This document shows positions 1-9,267 of a stretch of 61,432 bases of DNA, piece by piece (positions within the stretch are counted from its first letter, which is position 1; each line of letters begins with the position of its first letter). Source of the DNA: Candidatus Gastranaerophilales bacterium (GTDB taxonomy: Bacteria; Cyanobacteriota; Vampirovibrionia; Gastranaerophilales; Gastranaerophilaceae); assembly GCA_944323335.1 (NCBI GenBank), contig CALUSB010000009.1, forward strand, positions 1-61,432, given 5' to 3'. The notes under the pieces were generated by a model that was given only the letters and a program-made list of their open reading frames with translations, was not told the DNA's origin and ran no database searches. Position numbers and translations under genes: made by a program.

Positions 1-217
1 TTTCGCACGAAGCTACTGAGGAATATTTTAGCAAATTATTTAATTGTCATTCGCTCAATGGCTCCGCTTGCTCCTATTTGCCATTCGGCAGTGCGTTTCG
101 CACGAAGCTACTGAGGAATATTTTAGCAAATTATTTAATTGTCATTCGCTCAATGGCTCCGCTTGCTCCTATCTGCCATTCGGCAGTGCGTTTCGCACGA
201 AGCTACTGAGGAATATT
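1..217. repeat. 95-bp direct tandem repeat, 2.3 copies
   Basis: Copies begin at 1, 96 and 191; the first two are full length and differ at one base (t78 versus c173), and the third stops near 217. The array is cut by the window edge, so the copy number is unknown. Each unit contains two adjacent small hairpins, TGCC-ATTC-GGCA (79-90, 174-185) and GTGCG-TTT-CGCAC (91-103, 186-198). The open frame across it (44-226) is only the repeat read through and has no gene features. It is not a CRISPR array: there are no unique spacers. It could be a MITE-like or REP-like intergenic element. Confidence 0.9.
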
Positions 218-399
218 TATCTTTAGACAATTTTTATTATAACAACAAAATAATTTTTGGCAAGTTGATTTTAAAAATCATACTAAAGTACTAATTTTAA
301 TTCAGATTTATATCTTTTGTTAAATAAATCAATCTAAGGGGTTTTATAGCTCAATAAAAAATGTTATAATTTATCTATTCTTAGTTAAGGAGTTTAAAT
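218..399 (+). promoter_or_regulatory. Promoter and leader region of the YtxH/DUF948 genes
   Basis: This AT-rich stretch between the tandem repeat and the first gene holds a TATAAT hexamer at 365-370 and an AAGGAG ribosome binding site at 387-392, seven bases before the ATG at 400. No good -35 hexamer is visible at the right distance, so the -10 call is tentative. No other structure was seen. Confidence 0.45.
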
Positions 400-708
400 A
401 TGTCAAAAAAGGACAGTTCAATTGGTTTTGCTATTGGTATTTTAGCAGGAGTTGTAGGCGGCATAGCGGCCGGTATACTTTTTGCACCAAAATCAGGTGA
501 AGAATCACGACGTGAGCTAAAAGATGCTTGTGAAGATTTAATGCAAAAGTATTCGCCTGAGATTACCCAAGCAAAAAAACAGGCAATGGAGATGATAAAA
601 TCTTCAAAAGAAAAAATTGAAGATACATATAAAAAGTTTAATGACAATTTAAAAGCGCAGAAGTTAGCGCATGCTAAAAACTGTGAAATAGACGTATATG
701 AAATTTAA
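400..708 (+). CDS. YtxH domain-containing protein
   Basis: A 102-residue protein whose first 40 residues form the YtxH signature: a glycine-rich membrane segment (residues 9-29), then FAPKSGEESRRELKD. The rest is a charged, probably coiled-coil tail. YtxH proteins are small envelope or stress-associated proteins of unknown biochemical role. The start is fixed by AAGGAG seven bases upstream. The gene is followed at 15 bases by a DUF948 protein and then a second YtxH protein (1096-1353), so the three probably form one transcript. Confidence 0.85.
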   Translation: MSKKDSSIGFAIGILAGVVGGIAAGILFAPKSGEESRRELKDACEDLMQKYSPEITQAKKQAMEMIKSSKEKIEDTYKKFNDNLKAQKLAHAKNCEIDVYEI

Positions 709-723
709 TGAAAGGTATTTTTA

Positions 724-1080
724 ATGAGCCCTGTAAATGTCAGCTTAACCGTATTATTAATTGTAACTGCCGTAGTGGTCTTAGTTTTGGGCATATTGCT
801 GGCTAAATTATTTATTAATTTAATCTTGCTTTCAAAAAATGTAGACTCTATCGCGCAAAGCGTACAAAACGAGATTGAGCCGACATTAAAAGAGCTACGA
901 GAAGCAGCACAGTCAATTAACTCTATTGCAAACAATGCAGATACGCAGTTTAGTGGTGTACAAAGTGCAATTAAAAGTTTCCTTGGTGCGTCAAGCGTTG
1001 TAGGCTGCAAAATGAAAGGCCTTATGGGCGGGCTTATTAAAGGTATTAACTTTGGTTTAAATTTATTTAACAAAAAGTAA
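724..1080 (+). CDS. DUF948-type small membrane protein
   Basis: A 118-residue protein with one N-terminal membrane helix (about residues 8-32), then an amphipathic region predicted to coil (NVDSIAQSVQNEIEPTLKEL) and a glycine-rich tail. This layout matches the DUF948 family, which often sits beside YtxH genes in Firmicutes and cyanobacteria. The function is not established. It lies between two YtxH genes with 15-base gaps, which suggests the three act together at the membrane. Confidence 0.7.
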   Translation: MSPVNVSLTVLLIVTAVVVLVLGILLAKLFINLILLSKNVDSIAQSVQNEIEPTLKELREAAQSINSIANNADTQFSGVQSAIKSFLGASSVVGCKMKGLMGGLIKGINFGLNLFNKK

Positions 1081-1095
1081 GAAAGGAATGAAAAT

Positions 1096-1353
1096 ATGTC
1101 AACAGGTAAATTCGTAGCAGGTTTTATTGTAGGTGGAGTAGTTGGCGCCGTAATTGGTGTGCTTTTAGCGCCTCAATCGGGCGAAGAAACTCGCGAAATG
1201 ATTAGTAAAGGCACAAAAGACGCTTATGACAAGGTTTCTGACGCAGCAAAAGAAATTCAACAAAAAGCAGAGTCTGTTGTTGATGAAGTTCAGAAAAAAG
1301 GTGAAGAAATTATAGATAAAATTCAAGATATGATTAACAAGCAAAAAAACTAG
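1096..1353 (+). CDS. YtxH domain-containing protein (second copy)
   Basis: An 85-residue protein with the same N-terminal plan as the product of 400-708: a Gly/Val-rich membrane segment, then LLAPQSGEETREMI. A charged helical tail rich in Lys, Glu and Asp (DAAKEIQQKAESVVDEVQKK) follows. A ribosome binding site (GAAAGGA) precedes the ATG. The two YtxH proteins differ mainly in the tail. The role is unknown; the family is linked to the envelope and stress. Confidence 0.85.
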   Translation: MSTGKFVAGFIVGGVVGAVIGVLLAPQSGEETREMISKGTKDAYDKVSDAAKEIQQKAESVVDEVQKKGEEIIDKIQDMINKQKN

Positions 1354-1383
1354 GCTTGTGATTTTTTGTGCTAAAATCTTTAT

Positions 1384-2682
1384 ATGATATATGATGTTGC
1401 TATAGTTGGGCTCGGCCCCGCAGGTATAAGATTTGCACAAGAGTCGCTTAAATTTGGACTTAAAACAATAGCTTTTGAAAAATCTTCCGTCGGCGGAACA
1501 TGTTTAAATTTAGGTTGTATACCTACAAAAACTATGCTCAACTGTTCGGAAGTTTTTTTGTGTGCTTGTAAGTCTTTTCCTTCAAGTATAGATAAAAACT
1601 CTGTTTCCTATGAATCTTTTTGTGACAAAAAAGATAAAATTGTCTCAAAATTATCAAGCGCCGTGCAAAAAGACCTGATAAACAAGGGTCTTATGATTAT
1701 AAATAGTGAGGCAAAAATCGTTGTTAACAACTCTGGCGCGCAAATTATTGCCGATAATCAAGTTTATGAAGCTGAAAAAATAATAATTGCAACGGGTTCA
1801 AAGCCCCTTGAGCTCAAGGGTTTGGAGTTTGATTCAAAAAATATTATAAGCTCCGATGATTTACTTTCGCTTAAGTGCCTGCCCGAGAGCATTTTAATAG
1901 TCGGCTCGGGCGCTATTGGAGTTGAGTGGGCAAGAATTTTAGGCAGTTTTGGATGCGCTGTCAGCGTTGTTGAGAAAGCACCTAATCTTTTACCTTTAAT
2001 GGATAAAGACATTTCGGCAAGAGTAGAGAGAATTTTTAAAATATCAAAAATTAAATATTACAAGTCAGTTTCTCTTGAGTCATTTGAAAACAAAAAAGCT
2101 ATACTATCTGACGGTACTGAGCTTTCTTGTGATATGGTTCTTTGTGCTGCAGGCAGAAAAAAGGTCTTTCCCGAGTTTGAAAATGATTTTAGTTTAGAAA
2201 TATATGACAATTGCAAAACAAATGTTCAAAATTTATTTGTTATTGGTGATGTTTCAGGCGAAAAAATGCTTGCGCATGCTGCATCTTATCAGGCATATGC
2301 GCTTTTTGAAAATCTTTATAAAGCAAAAGAGTTTAAAATACCCGATATACCGTCTGTTATCTACGGCTCGCCTGAGATTGCCTCAATCGGTATAAACGAG
2401 CAAGATATTTCAGATGATATTGAATCCTATAAAATTTATAAACTTCCTATTTCATTCCTGCCTAAGGCATGGTGCGATGATTCGGTTGACGGTTTTATTA
2501 AAATAATTACAAAAAATGATAAAATCCTGGGTGCTCATATTGTTTCAAAAGAAGCTTCGGCCCTCATTATGCAGATTTCTATTGCAATGAAGGCAAATTT
2601 TGGTGTAGATGATTTAAAAGAAATTATTTTCCCGCATCCAACATACAGCGAGGGAATTATAGAGGCGATTTTAAATGGATAG
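1384..2682 (+). CDS. lpdA: Dihydrolipoyl dehydrogenase (E3)
   Basis: A 432-residue flavin disulfide oxidoreductase. It starts with the FAD-binding Rossmann motif (GLGPAG), has the redox-active disulfide GTCLNLGCIPTKT near residue 40, an NAD-binding GSGAIGVEWA segment near 180, FAD-contacting FVIGDV, and the dimer-interface HPTYSE near the C terminus that supplies the catalytic His-Glu pair. E3 reoxidises lipoyl groups of 2-oxoacid dehydrogenases or the glycine cleavage system with NAD. It is slightly shorter than typical E3 (about 460-475). The stop overlaps the start of lipA by 8 bases, so the two are co-translated. No E1, E2 or GcvH gene is in the window, so its partner complex is unknown. 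Confidence 0.9.
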   Translation: MIYDVAIVGLGPAGIRFAQESLKFGLKTIAFEKSSVGGTCLNLGCIPTKTMLNCSEVFLCACKSFPSSIDKNSVSYESFCDKKDKIVSKLSSAVQKDLINKGLMIINSEAKIVVNNSGAQIIADNQVYEAEKIIIATGSKPLELKGLEFDSKNIISSDDLLSLKCLPESILIVGSGAIGVEWARILGSFGCAVSVVEKAPNLLPLMDKDISARVERIFKISKIKYYKSVSLESFENKKAILSDGTELSCDMVLCAAGRKKVFPEFENDFSLEIYDNCKTNVQNLFVIGDVSGEKMLAHAASYQAYALFENLYKAKEFKIPDIPSVIYGSPEIASIGINEQDISDDIESYKIYKLPISFLPKAWCDDSVDGFIKIITKNDKILGAHIVSKEASALIMQISIAMKANFGVDDLKEIIFPHPTYSEGIIEAILNG

Positions 2683-3553
2683 ATTAAGACTGCCTGATTA
2701 CCTAAAGCGCCCTATTGTAACTTCTGACGAGCCTTCTGCTAAGAAAGTAAGAGAGTTGTTAAAGAAATATAACCTAAATACTGTCTGCGACGGCGCTAGA
2801 TGCCCCAACAAATGTGAATGTTATACAAATCTTACCGCTACGTTTATGATTTTAGGAAAAACTTGCACCAGAAACTGTGCTTTTTGCAATATTTCCCAGT
2901 GCACCCCCCTTGGTGTTGATGAAGATGAGCCGCTAAATGTTGCAAGAGCTATTTGTGAGCTGGGGCTCAAGTATGCGGTAATTACTTCTGTTACAAGGGA
3001 TGATTTAGATGATTACGGTGCAAATCATTTTGCAAAAACTGTTTTTCAGATAAGAAAATTAGCGCCCGATGCTAAAATAGAGATATTAACACCGGATTTT
3101 TGCGGCTCAATTGAGTCTCTGCACAAAATAATTGACTATCCGCCCGATGTTTTTAATCATAACATTGAAACCGTACCAAGGTTATATAAAACTGCCCGTC
3201 AAATGGCTGATTATGATACATCGCTGAATGTTTTAAAATATATGAAAGAGGCAAAATCGGATTTAATCACAAAAACGGGTATTATGGTAGGGCTCGGCGA
3301 AACTCGCGATGAGTTGTATCAAACATTTTGTGATGTTAAAAATGCAGGAGTTGATATTTTAACTTGCGGGCAGTATATAGCGCCATCAAAAAATCATTTG
3401 AAAGTTGAAAAATATTATACAACAGATGAATTTAGTGAACTTGAAAAGCTGGCAAAAGACGCAGGCATAAAATATCCTATTTTTGCACCTCTTGCCAGAA
3501 GTTCTTATAAAGCTGCGCAAACATATGAGCAGATAGTAAACTCTAGAAACTAA
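2675..3553 (+). CDS. lipA: Lipoyl synthase, radical SAM
   Basis: A 292-residue protein with both LipA iron-sulfur motifs. The auxiliary cluster CX4CX5C appears as CDGARCPNKCEC (near residue 38) and the radical SAM CX3CX2C as CTRNCAFC (near residue 63). The family's C-terminal serine ligand region is present as LARSSYKA. LipA inserts two sulfur atoms into octanoyl-protein to make the lipoyl cofactor used by the E3-linked complexes. The 8-base overlap with the upstream dihydrolipoyl dehydrogenase gene agrees with a lipoyl pathway pair. The 3' end overlaps the convergent regulator gene by 4 bases. Confidence 0.95.
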   Translation: MDRLRLPDYLKRPIVTSDEPSAKKVRELLKKYNLNTVCDGARCPNKCECYTNLTATFMILGKTCTRNCAFCNISQCTPLGVDEDEPLNVARAICELGLKYAVITSVTRDDLDDYGANHFAKTVFQIRKLAPDAKIEILTPDFCGSIESLHKIIDYPPDVFNHNIETVPRLYKTARQMADYDTSLNVLKYMKEAKSDLITKTGIMVGLGETRDELYQTFCDVKNAGVDILTCGQYIAPSKNHLKVEKYYTTDEFSELEKLAKDAGIKYPIFAPLARSSYKAAQTYEQIVNSRN

Positions 3554-3948
3554 ACTTTAACTGCTTTGTTTAGTTTTTTACCTCTTTTTGAGAGTCTTTC
3601 AATGTTGTATTGCTGAGTTTTATTATCAATTTTTGCAGATTTTGCAACATCTTTAATGTACTCGATATAAAGCTCGGGTTTAACTTTGCCCACTTCGAGC
3701 AACTTTAAAATAATTCTTACTCCGGCTAAGTTTATTGCAAGGTTTCTAGTCAGAAATTGAATCAGTTTGCCTCTTTCTATGTCATTTAGGGAATAAAGGC
3801 GCCTGTTTTGTTTTGAACGTCTTGCAACAAGTAGGTCTTGTTCATCATAAATTCTAAGTGTTCTTTGGTGAAGATTAAGCGCTTGAGCAACCTTGCCTAT
3901 CGACAATACGGGCTCATCCGCATTTGTTTTGGTTTTTTTGCTATTCAT
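3550..3948 (-). CDS. MerR-family regulator, HspR-like
   Basis: A 132-residue protein with a MerR winged-helix domain: LSIGKVAQALNLHQRTLRIY, then YDEQDLL, the wing RRSKQNRRLYSLNDIER, and a helix ending in LAGVRIILKLLE. The wording LHQRTLRIYDEQ-L and INLAGVRIIL is typical of HspR, the repressor of dnaK-type chaperone operons, but no chaperone operon is next to it. I start it at 3948 because GGAG lies six bases upstream; an alternative ATG at 3969 overlaps the rimO stop as ATGA without a good ribosome site. It is the last gene of a minus-strand run with rimO and a membrane protein. Confidence 0.8.
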   Translation of the reverse strand: MNSKKTKTNADEPVLSIGKVAQALNLHQRTLRIYDEQDLLVARRSKQNRRLYSLNDIERGKLIQFLTRNLAINLAGVRIILKLLEVGKVKPELYIEYIKDVAKSAKIDNKTQQYNIERLSKRGKKLNKAVKV

Positions 3949-3965
3949 TTTTAACTCCAGACATC

Positions 3966-5270
3966 TCATAGCTTAGCAACTAAATCATAACTGTCAGCCC
4001 CTATAACTTCAACTTCGACAATTTGAGCAGGTGTCAGATACTCATTAGTTCTAATGTAAACCAGTCCGTCAACTTCGGGAGCATCGGCATAACTTCTGCC
4101 TATAGCTGTACCGTCATTGTGAACCTCTTCAATTATACATTGAATTCTTTTAGAAATAAAGTTTAAATTATTTTCTTTTGAAATTTGTTTTTGCAGTTTT
4201 AATATTTTATTTTTACGTTTATGCTTTATCTTTGCGCTTATTTGAGGCTTAAGCGAGTATGAGTATGTGTTTTTTTCTCTTGAATATTCAAAAACTCCAA
4301 GTCTGTCAAATTTCATTTCTTTGACAAAGTTAAATAAATGTTCAAATTCTTCCTCTGTTTCGCCCGGGTAGCCCACGATAAAGGTAGTCCTGATTATTAC
4401 ATTTGGAATTTCTTTTCTTAATTTTTCGATGAGCTCTTTTTGGTCTATAGCGGGTCTTTTCATCCTTTTTAGTACTTCAGGATGTGAGTGTTGCAGAGGA
4501 ATATCGATGTATTTGACTACCTTATCAAGATTTTTATATGCGTTAATTAACCCTTGTGTGAAATTTGTTGGATATGCATAAAGTACTCTAATCCACTCGA
4601 TGCCATCAATTTTGTTTAATTCTTCAAGAAGTTTATCAAGTGAGGGTTTCTTGTATAAATCTATACCATAACTGGTCGTATCTTGGGCTATAAGGACAAT
4701 TTCAGCCACACCTTTTTTTGCAAGATTTTTTGCTTCTTTTACAATATCTTCTATTTTTCTTGATTTATATTTGCCCCTGAGTGCGGGGATTACGCAGTAA
4801 CCGCAGGAGTAGTTGCAGCCATCTGCTATTTTAATGTATGATGAGCTGCCAACAGTAATTTGTGCTCTTTGGACACCTTCAGGGTATATGTAGCAAGGAT
4901 TTTCGCTGACTGAATAAAAATTATCAGACTCGATAGCTTTTACAATATCTCTTATGTTGCAAGTTCCAATAAAACCCGACACTTCGGTAAGCAGTTTTTG
5001 AAGTTCGTGCTTGTGTTTTTGCGGCAAACAGCCCGTTACGATTATTTTTTTACCGAGTGCAACCATATTGAAAATACTCTCAATACTTTCTTTTTCGGCA
5101 TCACAAATAAATGAGCAGGTGTTTATAACAACTGTTTTAACATTGTCATCTTCAACATCAAGGGTTGTTTGATAGCCCGCTTTTTCGAGCATTCCAAGCA
5201 TAAGTTCCGTATCTACAAGGTTTTTGGCGCAACCGTGCTGAATTATTCCAATTTTAGTTTTCTTTTTCAT
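3966..5270 (-). CDS. rimO: Ribosomal protein S12 methylthiotransferase RimO
   Basis: A 434-residue methylthiotransferase. It has the N-terminal UPF0004 domain (GCAKNLVDTELMLG, with Cys in NTCSF and VTGCLPQ as auxiliary cluster ligands), a radical SAM motif CNYSCGYC near residue 155, and a C-terminal TRAM domain. The GCAKNLVD and RGKYKSR wording marks RimO (S12 Asp) rather than the tRNA enzyme MiaB, which reads RGREKSR. It overlaps the upstream membrane protein gene by 17 bases. No strong ribosome site precedes its ATG, so translational coupling is likely. Confidence 0.93.
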   Translation of the reverse strand: MKKKTKIGIIQHGCAKNLVDTELMLGMLEKAGYQTTLDVEDDNVKTVVINTCSFICDAEKESIESIFNMVALGKKIIVTGCLPQKHKHELQKLLTEVSGFIGTCNIRDIVKAIESDNFYSVSENPCYIYPEGVQRAQITVGSSSYIKIADGCNYSCGYCVIPALRGKYKSRKIEDIVKEAKNLAKKGVAEIVLIAQDTTSYGIDLYKKPSLDKLLEELNKIDGIEWIRVLYAYPTNFTQGLINAYKNLDKVVKYIDIPLQHSHPEVLKRMKRPAIDQKELIEKLRKEIPNVIIRTTFIVGYPGETEEEFEHLFNFVKEMKFDRLGVFEYSREKNTYSYSLKPQISAKIKHKRKNKILKLQKQISKENNLNFISKRIQCIIEEVHNDGTAIGRSYADAPEVDGLVYIRTNEYLTPAQIVEVEVIGADSYDLVAKL

Positions 5271-7005
5271 TATCTGCTTTATCTTCTAAAAGTTTAAATA
5301 AAAATATCCTGAATTTATCGCCAAAGGCTGCTTCAAGTGTATAGTTGCTCACAACATATTTACAGGTTTCTATGCCGTAATCTCGGCAAATTCTTCCTTT
5401 TCCATACTCTGAAGTGTTTCTTGAGGTGAATATTATATAATCAGGCTTTTTATTTGTTATATCTTTTATTATATTATCCTCTCTAAATGATTCAAAGTCC
5501 AGAGGAATAAAACTTGTCTGGTAAAAATCCCATCTTAATCCGGATAGAAAGTTTAGCATTATACCCTCAGGCATAACAAGTAAGGTTTCATTTTTATTGC
5601 TGTGGCGATTTAAATATCCAAGGGTTTCGTTGAATGACTGAGCAATGTTTTTTGTTGTCTTATGCGTGCCAAATGCTGTTTTTACTATGTTATTTTCATT
5701 TACAAGAGTTATTAGCGTTTGATGTGCAAAAAGCAATATTATTGTTATTAAATACACCGTTAATGCGCCGTCATATTGGCGTTTTGAGTTGTATAAGAGG
5801 TTGTTTTCAAAAAATCTTTCAATAAAAACAGTGATTGATATTAAAAGCCCGCAGAGTGAATACGCACCGTAAAAACCAAGCATTAACGAGTGATAATTTT
5901 TTAGTGAGCATAAAAGTGAAAAGAAAATAAGTATCAGGAAAGCAACATGTTTTTGGTTTTTGTAATCTTTTGATTTCAGATAGTTTATTAACTTAAAAAT
6001 AAGTATTATTGTGCAAATATATGGCAATAGCGCAAACATCTTTTGAGGAACATCTTCCTGTAAGAAAAATATTAAACAGAAAAACGCTGTTACAGTTGAA
6101 CTTAAACCATATTTTAAAATTTGTTTTTTTGCGCGAAGCGCGTATAAAATCACTGTAAAAAATATTGCTGATATAAAAATAAGTGAGATTAAATCAACAA
6201 GATTTGAGCTAAAGTGATTAATATTAAAACTTACAAGAGAATAATTTGAATAAAAAGTTGCAAGTGACTCGCTTTTTATCATACTCGTCAAGTAGTGTGA
6301 ATTTTTAATAATATCAGATACCCTTAGTCCCTGTGCAAATAGTACCAAATATGTAACTACAGGCAGTGATATAGCATAAGCAAGAGATTTTACAAAAACT
6401 TCTTTTTTATCTTTTTCATACAACACATAGATGAATAATATCGGTAAAATTACAAATATGAAATCAATTTTGCTGACGCAAATCCCCCCCCATAGGAAAG
6501 CTGACATATACAGTAGATTTTTATTTTTAGTTTTTATGTAGCATAAAATAAAATACAATATCCATATCGCAAAAGTAGCACTAAAGACCATTGCATAGGA
6601 ATACGGAAATATAAAGTTAAAAATGCTGCCGTCGAACACGACAGACAACATGATTAATATTGCCAAACAAAAACTGATAATTTTTGGAAGAAAGTATCTT
6701 GAACAGGCGTATGCGCCAAGGGTGTACGCTGCAGCAAAAATTCCTCCTATAAAATAATATACTGATAAATTTGCTCCAAAAATTTTTATAAAAAATGTGT
6801 TAAAAAGGTATGGAAAAGCGCCGTAAATACAAAAAATATCCTTGTATAGCACTTCACCTTTTGAGATTGCATAAGGTATGTATACTTCTCTTCCGCAATC
6901 CAATATTAAATCGCCGCACTTGCCCCAGTTTAGAATAAACAAGAGTAAAAACACACAAAGTAATGTTATAATCGGTTTTTTTTCTTCCAAAAAAAAGTCT
7001 CTCAT
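5254..7005 (-). CDS. Multi-pass membrane protein, GT39/ArnT-like
   Basis: A 583-residue protein with about 10-12 hydrophobic segments and a soluble C-terminal part of about 130 residues. The first loop has DCGREVYIPYAISKGEVLYKD followed by IYGAFPY. This resembles the acidic-loop pattern (D-GRE-Y-P-G-LY-D) of glycosyltransferase family 39/83 lipid-linked sugar transferases. Family placement is inference from that loop and the topology; substrate and acceptor are unknown. It heads the minus-strand run that continues into rimO and the HspR-like gene, with 17 bases of overlap. Confidence 0.6.
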   Translation of the reverse strand: MRDFFLEEKKPIITLLCVFLLLFILNWGKCGDLILDCGREVYIPYAISKGEVLYKDIFCIYGAFPYLFNTFFIKIFGANLSVYYFIGGIFAAAYTLGAYACSRYFLPKIISFCLAILIMLSVVFDGSIFNFIFPYSYAMVFSATFAIWILYFILCYIKTKNKNLLYMSAFLWGGICVSKIDFIFVILPILFIYVLYEKDKKEVFVKSLAYAISLPVVTYLVLFAQGLRVSDIIKNSHYLTSMIKSESLATFYSNYSLVSFNINHFSSNLVDLISLIFISAIFFTVILYALRAKKQILKYGLSSTVTAFFCLIFFLQEDVPQKMFALLPYICTIILIFKLINYLKSKDYKNQKHVAFLILIFFSLLCSLKNYHSLMLGFYGAYSLCGLLISITVFIERFFENNLLYNSKRQYDGALTVYLITIILLFAHQTLITLVNENNIVKTAFGTHKTTKNIAQSFNETLGYLNRHSNKNETLLVMPEGIMLNFLSGLRWDFYQTSFIPLDFESFREDNIIKDITNKKPDYIIFTSRNTSEYGKGRICRDYGIETCKYVVSNYTLEAAFGDKFRIFLFKLLEDKADNEKEN

Positions 7006-7092
7006 AAGTCATTTATACCAAAAATACTTAATACGGGGCAATTTTTTAACATAAAATTTTTTTATTAAATTGTATGGAATAAGGAGTTTATT

Positions 7093-7536
7093 ATGCAGCC
7101 TGTTCTGCCCACTAATTTAGATAGAGCGTCAGCTCAAGTCCTTGGATTTGACGCAGCGGCATATATTACCGATACAAAATCTACACTAAATCAGCGACTT
7201 GGAATTCCTGCAACTTTTAATTCGGGTGATTATCTGGCAGGTAGTCTTGCAAAGCCTCAAAGCAATAAAAAATCAGACGTACCTGCGTTTATATCCGGAG
7301 TGCTTGCTGCAGGCGGGGTTGGACTGTTGACATTTCTCGGTATAAAAGGGAAAATTAAGCTCCCTAAGAAAATTGCTTCTAAGTTGCCAAAAATATCGGG
7401 TACAAAGGTTAAAAATGCCTTAAGCTCTGCAAAAGGCTTTATTGGAAATATTTTTAAAGGTATTAAATCAAAATTCAATATAGACTTTAGTCAAATTCCT
7501 AAAAAAATAAAAGGTATATTCAAAAAGGTAAAATAA
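7093..7536 (+). CDS. Hypothetical basic protein with one hydrophobic segment
   Basis: A 147-residue protein that I do not recognise. Residues 1-55 are neutral, a hydrophobic stretch (ISGVLAAGGVGLLTFLGI) lies near residue 65, and the remaining 70 residues are strongly basic and repetitive (KLPKKIASKLPKIS, IPKKIKGIFKKVK). AAGGAG precedes the ATG at the usual distance, and the gene stops one base before the convergent TPR gene stop. It may be a membrane-anchored protein with a cationic tail that binds nucleic acid or polyanionic lipid; that is a guess. Confidence 0.6.
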   Translation: MQPVLPTNLDRASAQVLGFDAAAYITDTKSTLNQRLGIPATFNSGDYLAGSLAKPQSNKKSDVPAFISGVLAAGGVGLLTFLGIKGKIKLPKKIASKLPKISGTKVKNALSSAKGFIGNIFKGIKSKFNIDFSQIPKKIKGIFKKVK

Positions 7537-9183
7537 CTAGACCTGATTTGCCATCTCGGCGTCAAGTAATTCTAAATTATGTGCTGCCTCTTGGTGTTCG
7601 GGTTGAACTTCAAGTGCCTTTTTATAGTATGTATGAGCATTTTCCTTTTCGCCCAGTATTTCATAGGCAAGTGCCAGATTGTACATGGTGTCGGCATCAT
7701 CAGGTGCAGATTTTAGAATTTCTAGAAACTGGTCAACGGCATTTGCGTATTCAAGCTCTTTGGTGAGAGTTATTGAATAAGCTTTTCGTGATTTTAAATC
7801 AAGCGGGTTTATACTTATAGCATCAAAGAATGCTGTTTTGGCGTTTTTTACGTCTCCCAATTCATCATAAGCGTAACCAAGCCCAAAATAGTATTTTGAC
7901 TCTTGCGGTGAAATTGCAATTGCACGTTTAAAGTGGCCGATAGCATCTTGGAAGCTTTTTATTTCGCAGTTACACTTGCCGAGTTTGTAATATATTTCAG
8001 CATTTTCGGGATTGTATTTTAGTCCCTCAAAGAATTTGTCAAAAGCTTTTGTATATTCTCCCTGATTAAATAAGTCTATCGCCCAGTTTGAAATAATGCT
8101 TGATATGTAGTTTCTTAGAATTTCTGTATGTTCGGGGGGCAGGTTTTCTATAAGATTTTCATATAGCGCCACCGCCTTTTCATAATCGCCGTTACCCGTG
8201 TATGCTTGAGCCAGAGTGTATGCCAATGATTCCTCATTTGGAAAATCGCTTATAAGATTTGTAAGTATTTCTATCGCCTCTTGAGCAAGACCTTTGTGAA
8301 TTAAGATTTCACAATATCTGTTTTGATAGTGAAGGTAATTTGTACTTTGTGAGCCCTCGATATCTATTAGTTTTCTGTATGCCAGAAGTGCTTTATCCCA
8401 ATCTTTGACATTAAAGTACATAAGGGCAATTTTTTCTAACAATTCAATATTTTCGCCCTTAATTTGTCCGAGTTTCTCATAACATGTAAGGCATTTTTGC
8501 CAATCACTTTTTTTGTATGCTAATTCGGAGATTATTTTAATGACATCTGTGTCATCGGGTGTTATTTCAAGTATTTCTTCGTATGTTTTTAGTGCATCAT
8601 CCGTATATCCTTCTAACAGATAAAGTTGTGCTATGGTATGTTTTATCTTTGAAATTTCTTCAGGGTCATCTTCTGCCTCAAGCAAGAGGTTATACATTTT
8701 TATAGCTTTTTCGGCACTTGAAATATCTCTGTATAACTGCGCGAGATTTTTAATAGCCACAATATCAGTCGGATTATAGGCATATATTGTTTCATACACG
8801 GCAAGTGCTTTTCTTTTATTGCCGTCTTCAAGATATATTCTACCCAGCTCTTCTCTTGATTCCATATCGCTAGGGTCAACCTTTAAGACTGCCTCAAGGT
8901 GAAGAGCTGCAAGATTTGTATTGCCTATATCAAGATATGACCTTATCAAAAGTTTTCTTAACTCAAGACTTTGGTATTTCTTTGTGAGTTCTTTTTTTAA
9001 GAACCTTTGAAGCTCAAGGTGCATACCGTTATTGTAGAGTTGTTGTGCCCTTTTAATTGTTTCATCAAGAGTTAATTCTTCAGGCGGTTTTTCTTCTTCA
9101 TGCAGTAAAAATAAGAAATAAACCCTAAGAATTATAAAAGCAAAAATAATTAAAGCGCTAATTAATAGAATATTATGGTTCAT
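7537..9183 (-). CDS. Membrane-anchored TPR protein
   Basis: A 548-residue protein with an N-terminal membrane helix (residues 5-26) and then about twelve tetratricopeptide repeats across the rest; canonical units include LYNNGMHLELQRFLKKEL, YYKLGKCNCEIKSFQDAIGH and TMYNLALAYEILGEKENAHT. TPR arrays are protein-docking scaffolds. The N-in anchor suggests the array is periplasmic or cytosolic at the inner face, but orientation cannot be read from sequence alone. It stands alone, between two plus-strand genes. The partner is unknown. Confidence 0.85.
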   Translation of the reverse strand: MNHNILLISALIIFAFIILRVYFLFLLHEEEKPPEELTLDETIKRAQQLYNNGMHLELQRFLKKELTKKYQSLELRKLLIRSYLDIGNTNLAALHLEAVLKVDPSDMESREELGRIYLEDGNKRKALAVYETIYAYNPTDIVAIKNLAQLYRDISSAEKAIKMYNLLLEAEDDPEEISKIKHTIAQLYLLEGYTDDALKTYEEILEITPDDTDVIKIISELAYKKSDWQKCLTCYEKLGQIKGENIELLEKIALMYFNVKDWDKALLAYRKLIDIEGSQSTNYLHYQNRYCEILIHKGLAQEAIEILTNLISDFPNEESLAYTLAQAYTGNGDYEKAVALYENLIENLPPEHTEILRNYISSIISNWAIDLFNQGEYTKAFDKFFEGLKYNPENAEIYYKLGKCNCEIKSFQDAIGHFKRAIAISPQESKYYFGLGYAYDELGDVKNAKTAFFDAISINPLDLKSRKAYSITLTKELEYANAVDQFLEILKSAPDDADTMYNLALAYEILGEKENAHTYYKKALEVQPEHQEAAHNLELLDAEMANQV

Positions 9184-9267
9184 AATATAATTATACAGTT
9201 TTTAATTTTATTTCAAATCTTTGTAAATTTCCTTTACATATTCAAAAATTTTATTATTATAGTATAT

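Noticed and set aside
1-217. Possible CRISPR array
   Set aside because: Units of 95 bp are directly adjacent with no variable spacers, and no cas gene is nearby.
44-226. 60-codon open frame at the left edge
   Set aside because: It is the 95-bp repeat read through; the protein repeats itself and has no ribosome site or family.
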